Of a stretch of DNA of 42,023 nt, positions 1 through 8,339 are shown piece after piece. This DNA is from Candidatus Pacearchaeota archaeon. GTDB lineage: Archaea > Nanobdellota > Nanobdellia > Pacearchaeales > GW2011-AR1. A program made the position numbers and the translations under genes. The notes under the pieces were generated by a model that was given only the letters and a program-made list of their open reading frames with translations, did no database searches and was not told the DNA's origin. Numbering within the stretch: the stretch's first letter is position 1; the number at the start of each line of letters is the position of its first letter. Location of the stretch: contig JAAOYK010000044.1 in NCBI GenBank assembly GCA_018221305.1, forward strand, positions 1 through 42,023, read 5' to 3'.

Positions 1-1099
1 GATCAATAGTAATACTGTCCCCAATCTTTAAGGAAGGGCTAAACAATCCCCCAGCATATTCATAAATTTCTTTTACTCCCCGGACAACTCCGCCACCATT
101 AAATCTAAGTTCCCCCCAGTTACTTAAAGGATGAATTAGATTAGGAGCACCAGTAAAAAGTTTCCCTAACAAACGCCCTTCAAGAGGTACATCTCTATCT
201 TTTCCAGGTTGAAGATTTGTTCCAAGATTTTTATTCAGCTTAAACGGCTTATAGATTCCTCTGTTTCCTTTTACATGATGATTCATCAAATGTGCATAAT
301 ATTTAAACTTGTCAAATTCTAATTGTTTATCTTGAAAAATAAAAGCTTCTAAATTATCAATTTCTTCTTTTGTACCAAGCTGTTTTACAACAGGATTTAA
401 CCATTTGTAGAATTGTTCTAAATAATGCTGTACTGAAACCTCCTCTTGCCTATGATTGATGTCTATTTTTATAGAATCATGTCTTCCATTTGGTAAACAT
501 AAACCTTTTATATTAAGGCTAGATCTTGGATACATGAATTTTTCACAATCAGAACTTTTTGCAATATCATATGAACCAAAAAGCAGGGCTGCGGCATTTA
601 TCTGCTCTTCATTATTTATTGAATCTCCTAACAATTCAAGACGTCCCTCATTAAGTTTACAAGTACGCATAGCAATACCTATAGACATTGGAGTCAAAGT
701 AAACATATAAAAAGGTACTGATAAAGGTTGAAAATAATCAGTACAACCCGTGTTGGAATCAGCAGAAAAATTCCAGTGCATAGAATATCCTGTAAAATAG
801 TGTGTAGGAGAAGATTCTAAAACTTTGTTACGTCCAAGAACCAACATGTCAGTAAGCCTTGATGAAAAACCTTTATTTATTGCAATAGGAGGTGTTAAAA
901 TCTCAATCTCATCACCATCAATATAAAACCCATGTCCAGTATCTGTTCGTATAGCTGTAGGTGAAATTTTGTAAACATCCTTAAATTTTTTCTTTAATGA
1001 CCTAAAATGACGTTTTTGAAAAGAAAGACCTTTACTGTTCATAAGACCATCATAAAACATTATTAATTCATTTTCAATACCAATATATCTGTCTGTCAT
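1..1099 (-). CDS. PafA/Dop-like amidoligase paralogue (3' end outside window)
   Basis: Open for 366 codons from the ATG at 1099 to the window edge, so the C-terminus is missing. It is a clear paralogue of the gene at 2210-3568: both start R-Y-I-G-I-E-N-E-L and share RTDTGHGFYID, an EIEI-x-TPPI segment and GYSMHWN. These match in order and approximate spacing the signature of the Pup ligase/depupylase branch of the glutamine-synthetase/GCS fold (GxExE, YxD, ExxTP, HxN), whose acidic and histidine residues bind Mg-ATP. By family knowledge such enzymes make or break isopeptide/amide bonds; the substrate here is unknown. It begins 2 bp after the stop of the beta-lactamase-fold gene and is last of four co-directional genes. 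No signal peptide is seen, so it should be cytoplasmic. Superfamily fairly likely; exact role open. Confidence 0.6.
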   Translation of the reverse strand, partial: MTDRYIGIENELIMFYDGLMNSKGLSFQKRHFRSLKKKFKDVYKISPTAIRTDTGHGFYIDGDEIEILTPPIAINKGFSSRLTDMLVLGRNKVLESSPTHYFTGYSMHWNFSADSNTGCTDYFQPLSVPFYMFTLTPMSIGIAMRTCKLNEGRLELLGDSINNEEQINAAALLFGSYDIAKSSDCEKFMYPRSSLNIKGLCLPNGRHDSIKIDINHRQEEVSVQHYLEQFYKWLNPVVKQLGTKEEIDNLEAFIFQDKQLEFDKFKYYAHLMNHHVKGNRGIYKPFKLNKNLGTNLQPGKDRDVPLEGRLLGKLFTGAPNLIHPLSNWGELRFNGGGVVRGVKEIYEYAGGLFSPSLKIGDSITID

Positions 1100-1101
1100 T
1101 T

Positions 1102-2208
1102 TTATAAATCCCTTTGCAGATCATAATGATCTTTAATAGTTTTCATTAAATTAAAATAAACATCATACACATCAGTGCCTCTACTAGCTCTGTCCTGCCA
1201 AAGATTAAGCCAACCTTTTCTAGGCTTAGTGTCACAAGATTGATAATCACCACTAGATTTTTGGTCAGATTTTTTAATAGAAAATGGTGACAAGCTTGAG
1301 AATGATTCAGATGTTGCCAAACCATCATTTCTCCAATACATTAGATCCTCGTCATCAAAATCATCTCGAAAGTCATCTCCAAAATCATATCTTGATAAAG
1401 TTGGACCGCCAAATATAGATCCAAGAAAAGATGTTTTTACTTTGTTAGCCATCATACAAACAATCAAATCATTATTAATTATCCCTACTTCATGAATATC
1501 ACTACCATCATCATGATCTGAAATATGTCCAACCTTTGCCTTAATATTTTTTTTCTTAAAACCACCGAAGTCAAGAAAAGAAGGCGAAGTGAATGAAAAA
1601 AAGCGATCAGCAGCCTTTCTTATTGGTTCTGCAAGTTTTGAAAAATTTGGATCATAAATATGGCGCATAACTTTAACCATATCATCAGGGGTTGTTATGT
1701 TACTCCCATCAGGATTAATCTTACTAGTATATCGTGGGACACCAGAACATAACAAATGACCAAGCATACTTTTTTTCATACCAAGTTCTCGCATTGTTTT
1801 ATTAATCGTTTGCGGTCCACCAATATAATCTGCAAGTATGTTTGTTGCCTCATTATCTGATGTAACCATCATATGATAAATTAGTTCAGCAACACTTAGC
1901 TTTGTTCCAAGGGGTAATCCAGAAACATAATCAGTATGTTCTAATAAAAATTCATGGTTTATTGGAAGTTTTGTTTTAAGCGATAAGTCTCCATCATATA
2001 TTTCTTTTAAAGCAGAAACCATTACTGGAACTTTAATAATTGAAGCCGCCCAACCGAATTTTTTGCCATTAACACTAGCAATCTCTCCAGTAGTAAGATC
2101 ATGCACACTAACTTTTATATCTGCATCTATTTCATTTTCTGCAAGCTTTACTACCTTTTCCAGGCCTTTTTGCAATGCTTTATTTTTTATTTTTTTTCTA
2201 TTTTTCAT
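1102..2208 (-). CDS. class A beta-lactamase-fold serine hydrolase (penicillin-recognising fold)
   Basis: About 368 residues. The serine nucleophile motif S56-I-I-K59, the S117-D-N119 motif and K225-V-G227 (in place of K-T/S-G) appear in order, with a typical ITTPDDM helix between the second and third. That identifies a class A beta-lactamase/D-Ala peptidase fold. The omega-loop ExxLN motif holding the deacylating glutamate of true beta-lactamases is not visible, so antibiotic hydrolysis is not implied. No signal peptide precedes the domain; the start is lysine-rich, so the enzyme is probably cytoplasmic, unusual for this fold. The region after residue 260 is aspartate-rich and unlike the family. 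The ATG at 2208 was chosen because it lies one base after the upstream TAA, the same TAA-A-ATG junction as at 3570; an in-frame TTG at 2217 is less likely. Confidence 0.75.
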   Translation of the reverse strand: MKNRKKIKNKALQKGLEKVVKLAENEIDADIKVSVHDLTTGEIASVNGKKFGWAASIIKVPVMVSALKEIYDGDLSLKTKLPINHEFLLEHTDYVSGLPLGTKLSVAELIYHMMVTSDNEATNILADYIGGPQTINKTMRELGMKKSMLGHLLCSGVPRYTSKINPDGSNITTPDDMVKVMRHIYDPNFSKLAEPIRKAADRFFSFTSPSFLDFGGFKKKNIKAKVGHISDHDDGSDIHEVGIINNDLIVCMMANKVKTSFLGSIFGGPTLSRYDFGDDFRDDFDDEDLMYWRNDGLATSESFSSLSPFSIKKSDQKSSGDYQSCDTKPRKGWLNLWQDRASRGTDVYDVYFNLMKTIKDHYDLQRDL

Positions 2209-2209
2209 T

Positions 2210-3568
2210 TTATGCAACAGGAATTTCTACCGTTTCGTCCAAAGTTTTAACACCAGTATCAGTTGGATAAGTTGTTTTTATTATGCATTTCGGATCAAAC
2301 GCACTAATTTTAACTCCTTCAAAAGCAGAATCTGGCATATCAAACAACAATACACGATTTGTTCTACCTTTAACTTCATAATCAATCGGTCCAGGGAAAC
2401 ATGGAAAAAATTTAAGGATCGCTTGCCGATTAATATTTTCAATGCCTGTGACATAATAATCATTCAGTTCTAAAAGAACCCTTCCAGGCCCATGCTTTAT
2501 TTGGGAACGTTTAATTGACACCTCATCCCAAGCAATTTTATCAATATCTCTTCCATGTTGTCTGACAAATTCGCCCCATAATTTGTTTTCTAATGGTAAC
2601 TTTGTTTTTCCACTTTTTTGAAGTACTGTCCCTGGAAAATCCGGGTTACTAGTTTTAAAGGGTTCATATACTCCATCATCTTTTAATCCAATTTCTTCTA
2701 TATAATTATAATAATCAAACTTATCAAATTCTAAAGGTTTTTCTCCATAAACAAAATCTTTTAAATTTTTAACTTCTTTTAAAGATCCAAGTTCTTCTAT
2801 AGTAGGTTCTAACCATCTATAAAACGATTCAAAATATTTTTGACCAGTCACCAATTCAGTACAACGGTAAGGAAAAACATTTGTAAACGCTTTAAAAAGA
2901 TCTTTTCGATCATTTAGCATCTCCTTACTAGAAGTTATATCAGGAATATTATACGCAAAAAAAGGAAGTTTAAATGCATTTTTCTCTAATGCAGTCATGT
3001 ATGAACCTAAAAGTAATGCTGTAGCATTAATTTGATCCTCATTATTAATAGAATCACATAAAAGTTCATAACGATGCCACTGTTTCTGTCGTGAGGCTAT
3101 CCCACATGAAATCGGTGTTGTCCCTAAAAATTGAAAAGGAATCCAAACTCCTTGAAAAAGTAAGTTGTAAGGATTTCCCATTCCGCAAAAGTCTTCACTT
3201 CTTTTGGTCAAATTCCAATGCATTGAATACCCTGTATATTCATGCTGCGGGTTTGCTGCAAGAACTTTATCTCTTCCAATAAATAATGAATCTGTAAGAC
3301 GAGACGCAAATCCTGGATTTATTTCAATCGGCGGGGTCACAATTTCAATCTCTTCATCATCAATATAAAATCCATGTCCAGTATCTGTTCGTATAGCAGT
3401 ATGTGAAATATTATAAACATGCTCAAACTGTTTTTCCAAATTTCTAAAATATCTATTATTCTTTAGATTTCTAGGCTCGTCTATATCAAAATCGTCAGGA
3501 TAATCAATCAATTCCCCTTTTTCAAACGTCATTAATTCATTTTCAATTCCAATGTAACGTTTTTTCAT
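2210..3568 (-). CDS. PafA/Dop-like amidoligase (GCS/glutamine-synthetase fold)
   Basis: 452 residues. Putative Mg-ATP ligands: E9 and E11 in GIENE, Y68-I-D70 followed by E75 and T78-P-P80, and H117-W-N119. The order and spacing resemble Pup ligase PafA and depupylase Dop, where the Y-x-D aspartate is the catalytic base. A segment reading R-x-ELL-x-DSINNE-x-QINA is shared with the paralogue at 1-1099. Family members couple ATP to isopeptide formation or, in Dop, hydrolyse the bond. No small Pup-like protein ending in GGE or GGQ is seen nearby. It is sandwiched between the amidase-fold and beta-lactamase-fold genes with 1-bp gaps, so it is almost certainly co-translated. The start at 3568 matches the paralogue's N-terminus; a GTG at 3625 would add 19 residues overlapping the upstream gene. 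Confidence 0.6.
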   Translation of the reverse strand: MKKRYIGIENELMTFEKGELIDYPDDFDIDEPRNLKNNRYFRNLEKQFEHVYNISHTAIRTDTGHGFYIDDEEIEIVTPPIEINPGFASRLTDSLFIGRDKVLAANPQHEYTGYSMHWNLTKRSEDFCGMGNPYNLLFQGVWIPFQFLGTTPISCGIASRQKQWHRYELLCDSINNEDQINATALLLGSYMTALEKNAFKLPFFAYNIPDITSSKEMLNDRKDLFKAFTNVFPYRCTELVTGQKYFESFYRWLEPTIEELGSLKEVKNLKDFVYGEKPLEFDKFDYYNYIEEIGLKDDGVYEPFKTSNPDFPGTVLQKSGKTKLPLENKLWGEFVRQHGRDIDKIAWDEVSIKRSQIKHGPGRVLLELNDYYVTGIENINRQAILKFFPCFPGPIDYEVKGRTNRVLLFDMPDSAFEGVKISAFDPKCIIKTTYPTDTGVKTLDETVEIPVA

Positions 3569-3569
3569 T

Positions 3570-4196
3570 TTATTCATCAAGAAAAAGAGAAAATGATTCT
3601 CCTGGACAGTTTGTAAGTCTTTCACACAAAGTTCTTAAACGCCTATTTAATGGATTTAAAGATTTTGCAAATTCTAATACTTCTCTTGATAATTCTCTAA
3701 AACGTTTCTTACCAACAATTAAATTACTTGTATCAAATACCTTCCCTATGCCTTGTTTTTGTGCAAGATCATTAATATGATCAACTTGTGCTTGAGTATG
3801 TGACTTCATTTTGATGTTAGGATACAAATTCTTAAGAAACTCAATAGATTGCTGCATTCTAACTACATTATTTGGAGAAACTTTACCATTATCTGAATAA
3901 TAACAAAGCCCAATAGATTTAGTATTAAGCCCGAGGGTATGTGCTCCTTCTACATTAAATGGTCGTGTCTGAGATACATTAGCAGTTTTATCAACATACA
4001 AGTGATACCCAACCCCGTTCCAGCCTAAACCCTTATGACACGCAAAAAGATCTTCAAAAGCAGGATATTTATAAGTTGAATGTAATACTAAATATTCAGG
4101 TTTATTTTTCCTTAAACCGGTTTTGTCTAATGCATATATCCTATCATAAAAGACATTACTTTTAGAAGATCCACACCCCTCTAAATGTAATTCCAT
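3570..4196 (-). CDS. N-acetylmuramoyl-L-alanine amidase/PGRP-fold hydrolase
   Basis: 208 residues with the amidase type 2 (T7 lysozyme/PGRP) pattern: LVLHST with H39 as probable first zinc ligand, GWNGVGYHLYVD at 58-69, GAHTLGLN at 84-91, SIGLCY at 94-99 and KSHTQAQ with H133 as second ligand. The CPG normally a few residues after that His is here at C197-P-G199, after an insertion of about 60 residues, so the zinc site may be remodelled. Family enzymes cleave the amide linking muramic acid to L-Ala. There is no signal peptide, so it would act inside the cell, and archaea lack murein. First gene of the amidoligase operon; a TATA element lies 25 bp upstream and a purine-rich GAGGTG lies at 4205-4210. 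Confidence 0.75.
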   Translation of the reverse strand: MELHLEGCGSSKSNVFYDRIYALDKTGLRKNKPEYLVLHSTYKYPAFEDLFACHKGLGWNGVGYHLYVDKTANVSQTRPFNVEGAHTLGLNTKSIGLCYYSDNGKVSPNNVVRMQQSIEFLKNLYPNIKMKSHTQAQVDHINDLAQKQGIGKVFDTSNLIVGKKRFRELSREVLEFAKSLNPLNRRLRTLCERLTNCPGESFSLFLDE

Positions 4197-4217
4197 AGGG
4201 GTAACACCTCAGGGTTA

Positions 4218-4225
4218 TTTATAAA
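4218..4225 (-). promoter_or_regulatory. TATA box of the amidoligase/amidase operon
   Basis: TTTATAAA centred about 25 bp before the ATG at 4196, in the 64-bp gap after the ferredoxin-like gene. The geometry fits a leaderless transcript and suggests the four-gene operon has its own promoter. GAGGTG at 4205-4210 could act as a ribosome-binding site if transcription starts further upstream. Confidence 0.5.
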
Positions 4226-4260
4226 ATTAATGTTTACAAGAATATAATAATTATGCACAT

Positions 4261-4614
4261 TTATTCCTCACTAATAGCATAAATATTGCCGGTTTTGCTC
4301 AAATTTCTGATTAATTCCCTATTTTGTAGGGGATCTTTCTTTTGAGCTACGATAATTTTTCGTGCATTAACAAAAGCTTTGCAAAGTTTTAATTTATAAG
4401 GACATTTATGTTCGCAGGCCTTACATAAAGTACAATCAAAAACAATACGTTCAATATGCTTATTATCCAAAATAATTGCTTTCCCTCTTGGCCCATATTG
4501 TTCTTCATGCATAACTTTGAGTACAGGACACAGGTTTTTACATAACCCACATCTAATGCATCTTTCAACAATTTCATTTATTTCCTCTTTAGCATTTTCA
4601 CTCTCCACGCTCAT
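4261..4614 (-). CDS. two-[4Fe-4S] ferredoxin-like subunit (GlcF N-terminal type)
   Basis: 117 residues with two cluster motifs: C19-x2-C22-x2-C25-x3-C29-P and C61-x2-C64-x2-C67-x3-C71-P. The spacing and the PRGKA segment between them match the N-terminal domain of the glycolate oxidase iron-sulfur subunit GlcF and related (Fe-S)-binding proteins, which pass electrons between a flavoprotein and a CCG-domain protein. In bacteria this domain is usually fused to CCG domains; here it stands alone and the CCG part is at 6753-7610. Its ATG overlaps the end of the flavoprotein gene by 17 bp, so the two are translationally coupled. No membrane segment. Confident as a ferredoxin-like electron carrier; the acceptor is unknown. 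Confidence 0.85.
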   Translation of the reverse strand: MSVESENAKEEINEIVERCIRCGLCKNLCPVLKVMHEEQYGPRGKAIILDNKHIERIVFDCTLCKACEHKCPYKLKLCKAFVNARKIIVAQKKDPLQNRELIRNLSKTGNIYAISEE

Positions 4615-6733
4615 TTTCTTCCTCCTTTGCTTGTTTTTTGTCCTTTGATTCAGATCCTAGCCCAAAGCGGTTACTCATTATCTGATTAATTAAATTTCTT
4701 TCTTCCTGAGAAGTTGATCTTTTACTTTGAGGAATACTTGTTGAAAAATCAGTTTGTTTTTGTTGTGGTGGTTCAGGCAACGAAACATCTTTAATTTGAT
4801 TTTTATCAACACCCTCCACTATAATTTCTTTTGATCTTTCAATTATCGGCTCTTTTTTTGTAGAATAAGTATTAGTCATAATGTTTTGTATCTGCGAATA
4901 ATCAACACCCGGCTTTGTTGCAGGCTTTTCTGAAACTGATGATTCATGCCTTACTTGTTTTTTGTGCACAATCTCTTTTACAACATTTTGCTTTTCTGTC
5001 TTTGTTAAAATTTCTTTATCAAGCCGTCGCGCGGACATATCTTTAGCAACATTTTTTGCAAAATCCTCAATCTTTTTCATACGATCATTTGCAAATTCTG
5101 AATTAAAAGTATCATCATACTCTTTAATTTGTCTGGCCATACGTTTTTTGCGACTTTCTTCCACATTCCTTTGGATAACTGACTCTTGCACAGATTTTTG
5201 ATCAATTAAAGATTCAGGCTTTACTTCTTCACGTTCAAACCGTTTTACTAATTCTCTTGTAGATTTTTCTTCTCCACTAATCGGTTTAGGCAATTGTGAA
5301 AAATCCAGATTCGGTTTTGCAGGCACAGGATCTGGCTCTAAAGAGATTGAAATTGAAGGCTTTATAGGCATTGAAGATCTTACAGGCACTGAAGATGTAG
5401 GGGGCGTAGGAGCGGTTACAGGCTTTGGAGATGTAGATGTTACAGGCATTGGAGGTTTTACCCGAACAATTGGTTTTACAGCAACTTCAGGCCTAGAATA
5501 AACTTCATTAGCACGCTTTGCTTCTTTAACTTCTTTAACATTTTTCAAAATACCCATTTTTTCATCAATCCGGCCAAGTGCCCCTGGAACTTGTTCCATA
5601 CGTTTCAAGGCATTATCTGCCTCAATAATTTTTCCTTTATTTATTTTATAAAAAGGATCATAACGTAACTTTACTCTTTGATAAACTTTTTTTTCGAAAT
5701 TATCTAACAAATATTTTGCTTTAAGACCAATCCCAAAACTTCCTGGTTTTGCTCTCATATTAAAGATAAAATCCATAACTTCTTGTCGCTTATTACCATC
5801 TTCAACCTTAAAAAACGGGTAAACAATTCCTTGCCCAAGATAAGCAAGATAAGGTATTTGACCTTGTTCCAAAAATATCATAAACTCTTTCATTTTGTCA
5901 AAGAAAAATTTAGGATCAATCACATCAATATAATTCTCAGAAAATAAAGACGAAAAAGCTCTTTCAAAAAAACTTGAGACAAGTTCATATTCTTCGCCAT
6001 GTATCTTCCCTCTTTCAGAATCAAAACCAATAATAATATGATATTTTTCTGGAAGCCCAATCAACTTTGCAACATTTGGCTGGAAAAATTGTAACATATT
6101 AACATCTTTTTCAAGTTTAAGCCGCCTTGCAATAGAAAATATTTCTTCCAAATTATCTGTCTGAAAAATTGATGCAGAACGTTTCATCGTAGGTATCACC
6201 TTTAAAGTAGCAGAAACAATAATTCCAGTAATTCCTTCCATACCACAAACATCTGTTAAATCTGCACGGCCTGTTTTTACAATTTCACCACGACCGTTAA
6301 CAAAAACTAACTCTGTAATCCAATCCTTCATTTTTCCATACCTCAGACTAAAACGCCCATTCGCATTAGTAGCAATCATTCCACCAATTGTAGAGATACT
6401 AAGATTAGAAGGGATAATCGGAAATTCAAACCCCTTAGCATTTAGCCTTTCATTTAATTCTTTCAAGGTCATTCCGGCTTCAACAGTCACAGTCCTGGCA
6501 GCAGAACTAAAATTCAAAACCTTATTCATTTTTGTCATATCTACAACAATAGAATTATGCGGGACCGCACCACCAACTAATCCAGTACCAGCCCCCCGAG
6601 GAACAAGATCTTCATGAGGCAGCCGAATAAACTTTTGTACATCTTCAATAACTTTTGGGAATACAACCTTTTTTGCAACACCCAGACTACGTGATGCGTC
6701 AGTATTATATGCAGTCATTTCTTTTTTATTCAT
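4598..6733 (-). CDS. GlcD-like FAD-linked oxidase with long disordered C-terminal extension
   Basis: 711 residues. Residues 1 to about 370 are a GlcD/D-lactate dehydrogenase-type flavoprotein: the FAD-pyrophosphate loop PRGAGTGLVGGAVP at 45-58, a STIGGMIATNANG segment, GMEGITGIIVSATLKVIP, and a C-terminal end reading YDPFYKINKGKII. The family oxidises 2-hydroxy acids such as glycolate or D-lactate. The His-rich metal motif usual in the C-terminal oxidase domain (HxGDGNxH) seems replaced by AYLGQGIVYPF, so substrate use may differ. Residues about 371-711 match no flavoprotein domain I know: first a Pro/Ser/Thr-rich stretch (425-490), then highly charged, probably helical or disordered sequence with recurring D-F/Y-S-Q-like motifs (LDFSQL, VDYSQI, TDFSTS). 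Middle gene of a three-gene operon. Confidence 0.85.
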   Translation of the reverse strand: MNKKEMTAYNTDASRSLGVAKKVVFPKVIEDVQKFIRLPHEDLVPRGAGTGLVGGAVPHNSIVVDMTKMNKVLNFSSAARTVTVEAGMTLKELNERLNAKGFEFPIIPSNLSISTIGGMIATNANGRFSLRYGKMKDWITELVFVNGRGEIVKTGRADLTDVCGMEGITGIIVSATLKVIPTMKRSASIFQTDNLEEIFSIARRLKLEKDVNMLQFFQPNVAKLIGLPEKYHIIIGFDSERGKIHGEEYELVSSFFERAFSSLFSENYIDVIDPKFFFDKMKEFMIFLEQGQIPYLAYLGQGIVYPFFKVEDGNKRQEVMDFIFNMRAKPGSFGIGLKAKYLLDNFEKKVYQRVKLRYDPFYKINKGKIIEADNALKRMEQVPGALGRIDEKMGILKNVKEVKEAKRANEVYSRPEVAVKPIVRVKPPMPVTSTSPKPVTAPTPPTSSVPVRSSMPIKPSISISLEPDPVPAKPNLDFSQLPKPISGEEKSTRELVKRFEREEVKPESLIDQKSVQESVIQRNVEESRKKRMARQIKEYDDTFNSEFANDRMKKIEDFAKNVAKDMSARRLDKEILTKTEKQNVVKEIVHKKQVRHESSVSEKPATKPGVDYSQIQNIMTNTYSTKKEPIIERSKEIIVEGVDKNQIKDVSLPEPPQQKQTDFSTSIPQSKRSTSQEERNLINQIMSNRFGLGSESKDKKQAKEEENERGE

Positions 6734-6752
6734 TGTTTATATTACGCTCCTT

Positions 6753-7610
6753 TCATTTTGACCAATCAACATCTTCAATAGATTCTTCATCATTTATTTC
6801 TTCTTTTAAATTCTTACCCTTTATCACTTCATCTTCTCCATCAATAGCTTCTTCTCGCACTATTTCTTCTTTTTTTATGCCCAAAGCTAATGCTAAAACT
6901 TCACTAAGTTCTAAAATTTCTATCTCAGAACCAACCGCATTTTTTTTCAATAAATCATAATTATCAACAGAAGCAACAATCATTTTTTTAACACCAAGAC
7001 GTTTTGCTTGCACTATTCTCTCTTTAGCAATTTCATCTGCTAATTTAGGGTTACTATAACGCAGCCCTCCACAACTTCCACAACACATAGTATTCATTTT
7101 ATTATCACTCATTTCTACAATTTGATAACCAATAAGTTCTAAAATTTGTCTAGGTTCTTCATAAATGTGCGAATATCGTGCCAAATAACATGAATCATGA
7201 AAAGTTATCATCTCCATTGCTTTAAACTTGATCAATCTTGACTTTTTCGCAAGTTTTTCAGCAATTACTTCCCAAAGATTTCTTATTTCAAGGTCCCAAT
7301 CAGGAAGCAACTCTGAATAATTTTCTAAAAACATTACATATGCGCCAGGAGAATTTGTTATAATACTTTTTATTCCAGCTTCTTTAAAGATTTCAAAATT
7401 ACGTCGCGCGATCTTTCGAGCTTCTTTTTCGTATCCTGCTTCAAATGCCGGAAGTCCAGAACAGACCTTTTTTTCAACCAATTCAAAATCAATACCTAAT
7501 TTTAAAAAGATTTTCTGATAAAGTCCAAAGAAGTCTCTATACTTATGATACGTAGCACATCCTGGAAAGTATGCAACATTACTTTTTCCAAAACCTAAAA
7601 ATTTCCCCAT
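6753..7610 (-). CDS. cysteine-rich CCG-domain protein (HdrB/GlcF C-terminal type)
   Basis: 285 residues with two CCG-type halves. The first has FPGC18ATY and VC50SGLPAFEAG, a variant of the usual CCGxP; the second has FHDSCYLARY near 137-146 and MCCGSCGG near 174-181. These cysteines bind non-cubane iron-sulfur clusters in HdrB, and act in electron transfer in GlcF and LldE. The last 50 residues are acidic and family-atypical. It precedes the flavoprotein gene by 19 bp, so the trio amounts to a split GlcF plus a GlcD, likely one 2-hydroxyacid oxidoreductase complex. An AGGT at 7622-7625 and a TATA-like CTTTAAAAGG (reverse strand, 7651-7660) could drive expression. Confidence 0.85.
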   Translation of the reverse strand: MGKFLGFGKSNVAYFPGCATYHKYRDFFGLYQKIFLKLGIDFELVEKKVCSGLPAFEAGYEKEARKIARRNFEIFKEAGIKSIITNSPGAYVMFLENYSELLPDWDLEIRNLWEVIAEKLAKKSRLIKFKAMEMITFHDSCYLARYSHIYEEPRQILELIGYQIVEMSDNKMNTMCCGSCGGLRYSNPKLADEIAKERIVQAKRLGVKKMIVASVDNYDLLKKNAVGSEIEILELSEVLALALGIKKEEIVREEAIDGEDEVIKGKNLKEEINDEESIEDVDWSK

Positions 7611-7737
7611 TTTTTATATATACCTGTTATTTAATCATAAAAAGTATTTCCTTTTAAAGCATATATATGATTAAAAAGATATTTTTAAAAAGGGGAGTAT
7701 TTTCTTAAAGCAAGCAGCATATAACATAAAATCATCT

Positions 7738-7818
7738 GCCGCCATCGCATAATGGTATTGCAACGGCTTGGAGTGCCGTGCCTTTCGAGGCTCCCAGGTT
7801 CGATTCCTGGTGGCGGCG
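7738..7818 (+). tRNA. tRNA-Ser (anticodon GGA)
   Basis: Complete cloverleaf without intron: acceptor GCCGCCA pairs with TGGCGGC at 7811-7817 and is followed by discriminator G; D arm GCA/TGC; anticodon stem ACGGC/GCCGT around loop TTGGAGT, giving anticodon GGA (codons UCC/UCU). A long variable arm GCCT-TTCG-AGGC, typical of serine tRNAs, and T arm CCAGG-TTCGATT-CCTGG complete it. CCA is not encoded, so it must be added post-transcriptionally. A T-run follows immediately (7819-7822), with a small palindrome at 7824-7836. Confidence 0.95.
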
Positions 7819-7847
7819 TTTTGTTGTATAATACAAAAAGATGTATG

Positions 7848-8300
7848 TTATTTTTTTAAAGAATTATTTGCCAAATCTATAAATGTAGTATGTATTCCTA
7901 ATTGCATTGGAACAGGATAATCATAAATTAATTCTTTAATTACTTCACCATGTTCAACTAATCTACCTATATCTGTATCATGCGCTTCATTAATAACAGA
8001 GGATCCATTTTCCCATCTACTATAACCATGAGATAAACAAATTCCATTATTATCAAAAGAATAAAAGTCAGTAAGCCTTTCCTCTGCTTTTTTCTCCCAC
8101 ATAGCAACAACAAGCGGGAAAATTTTAGATGAAACATTACAAATTTCATAAAAAGTTGTTTTGCAAATTTTTAAATCAAGAGTATGAGTTAAAGAAAAAT
8201 TTTTATGCGCACTGAGTTGTAAAATTCCTGCTTTACCTTCTTGATAAATAGTTTCTGATCCTGGAGCATTAACCCACTCTACAAATTGTTTTAGAGGCAT
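7848..8300 (-). CDS. hypothetical protein, unknown family
   Basis: About 150 residues, not recognised. Soluble, mixed composition, no membrane segment or signal peptide; two cysteines sit in KICKTTFYEICN and a histidine/tryptophan patch reads LSHGYSRWENG. The ATG at 8300 is preferred over the ATG at 8312 because TTTAAATA near 8322-8329 is then centred about 26 bp upstream, the geometry seen at most neighbouring genes. It is convergent with the tRNA, separated by about 30 bp, and a second small gene lies just upstream on the same strand. Confidence 0.6.
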   Translation of the reverse strand: MPLKQFVEWVNAPGSETIYQEGKAGILQLSAHKNFSLTHTLDLKICKTTFYEICNVSSKIFPLVVAMWEKKAEERLTDFYSFDNNGICLSHGYSRWENGSSVINEAHDTDIGRLVEHGEVIKELIYDYPVPMQLGIHTTFIDLANNSLKK

Positions 8301-8339
8301 ATAAACAATCATTAATTAAATTATTTAAAGATTATTGTA

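Noticed and set aside
456-710. 84-codon plus-strand ORF opposite the first amidoligase gene
   Set aside because: Lies wholly antisense to a coding frame with clear homologous motifs; the peptide shows no family features and no promoter.
1102-2208. A true beta-lactamase giving antibiotic resistance
   Set aside because: No omega-loop ExxLN motif, no signal peptide, and archaea lack the drug target; only the fold is supported.
1-4196. Bacterial contamination of the assembly
   Set aside because: Archaeal-style TATA at leaderless spacing, similar base composition and continuity with neighbouring archaeal-type promoters argue that the region belongs to the same genome.
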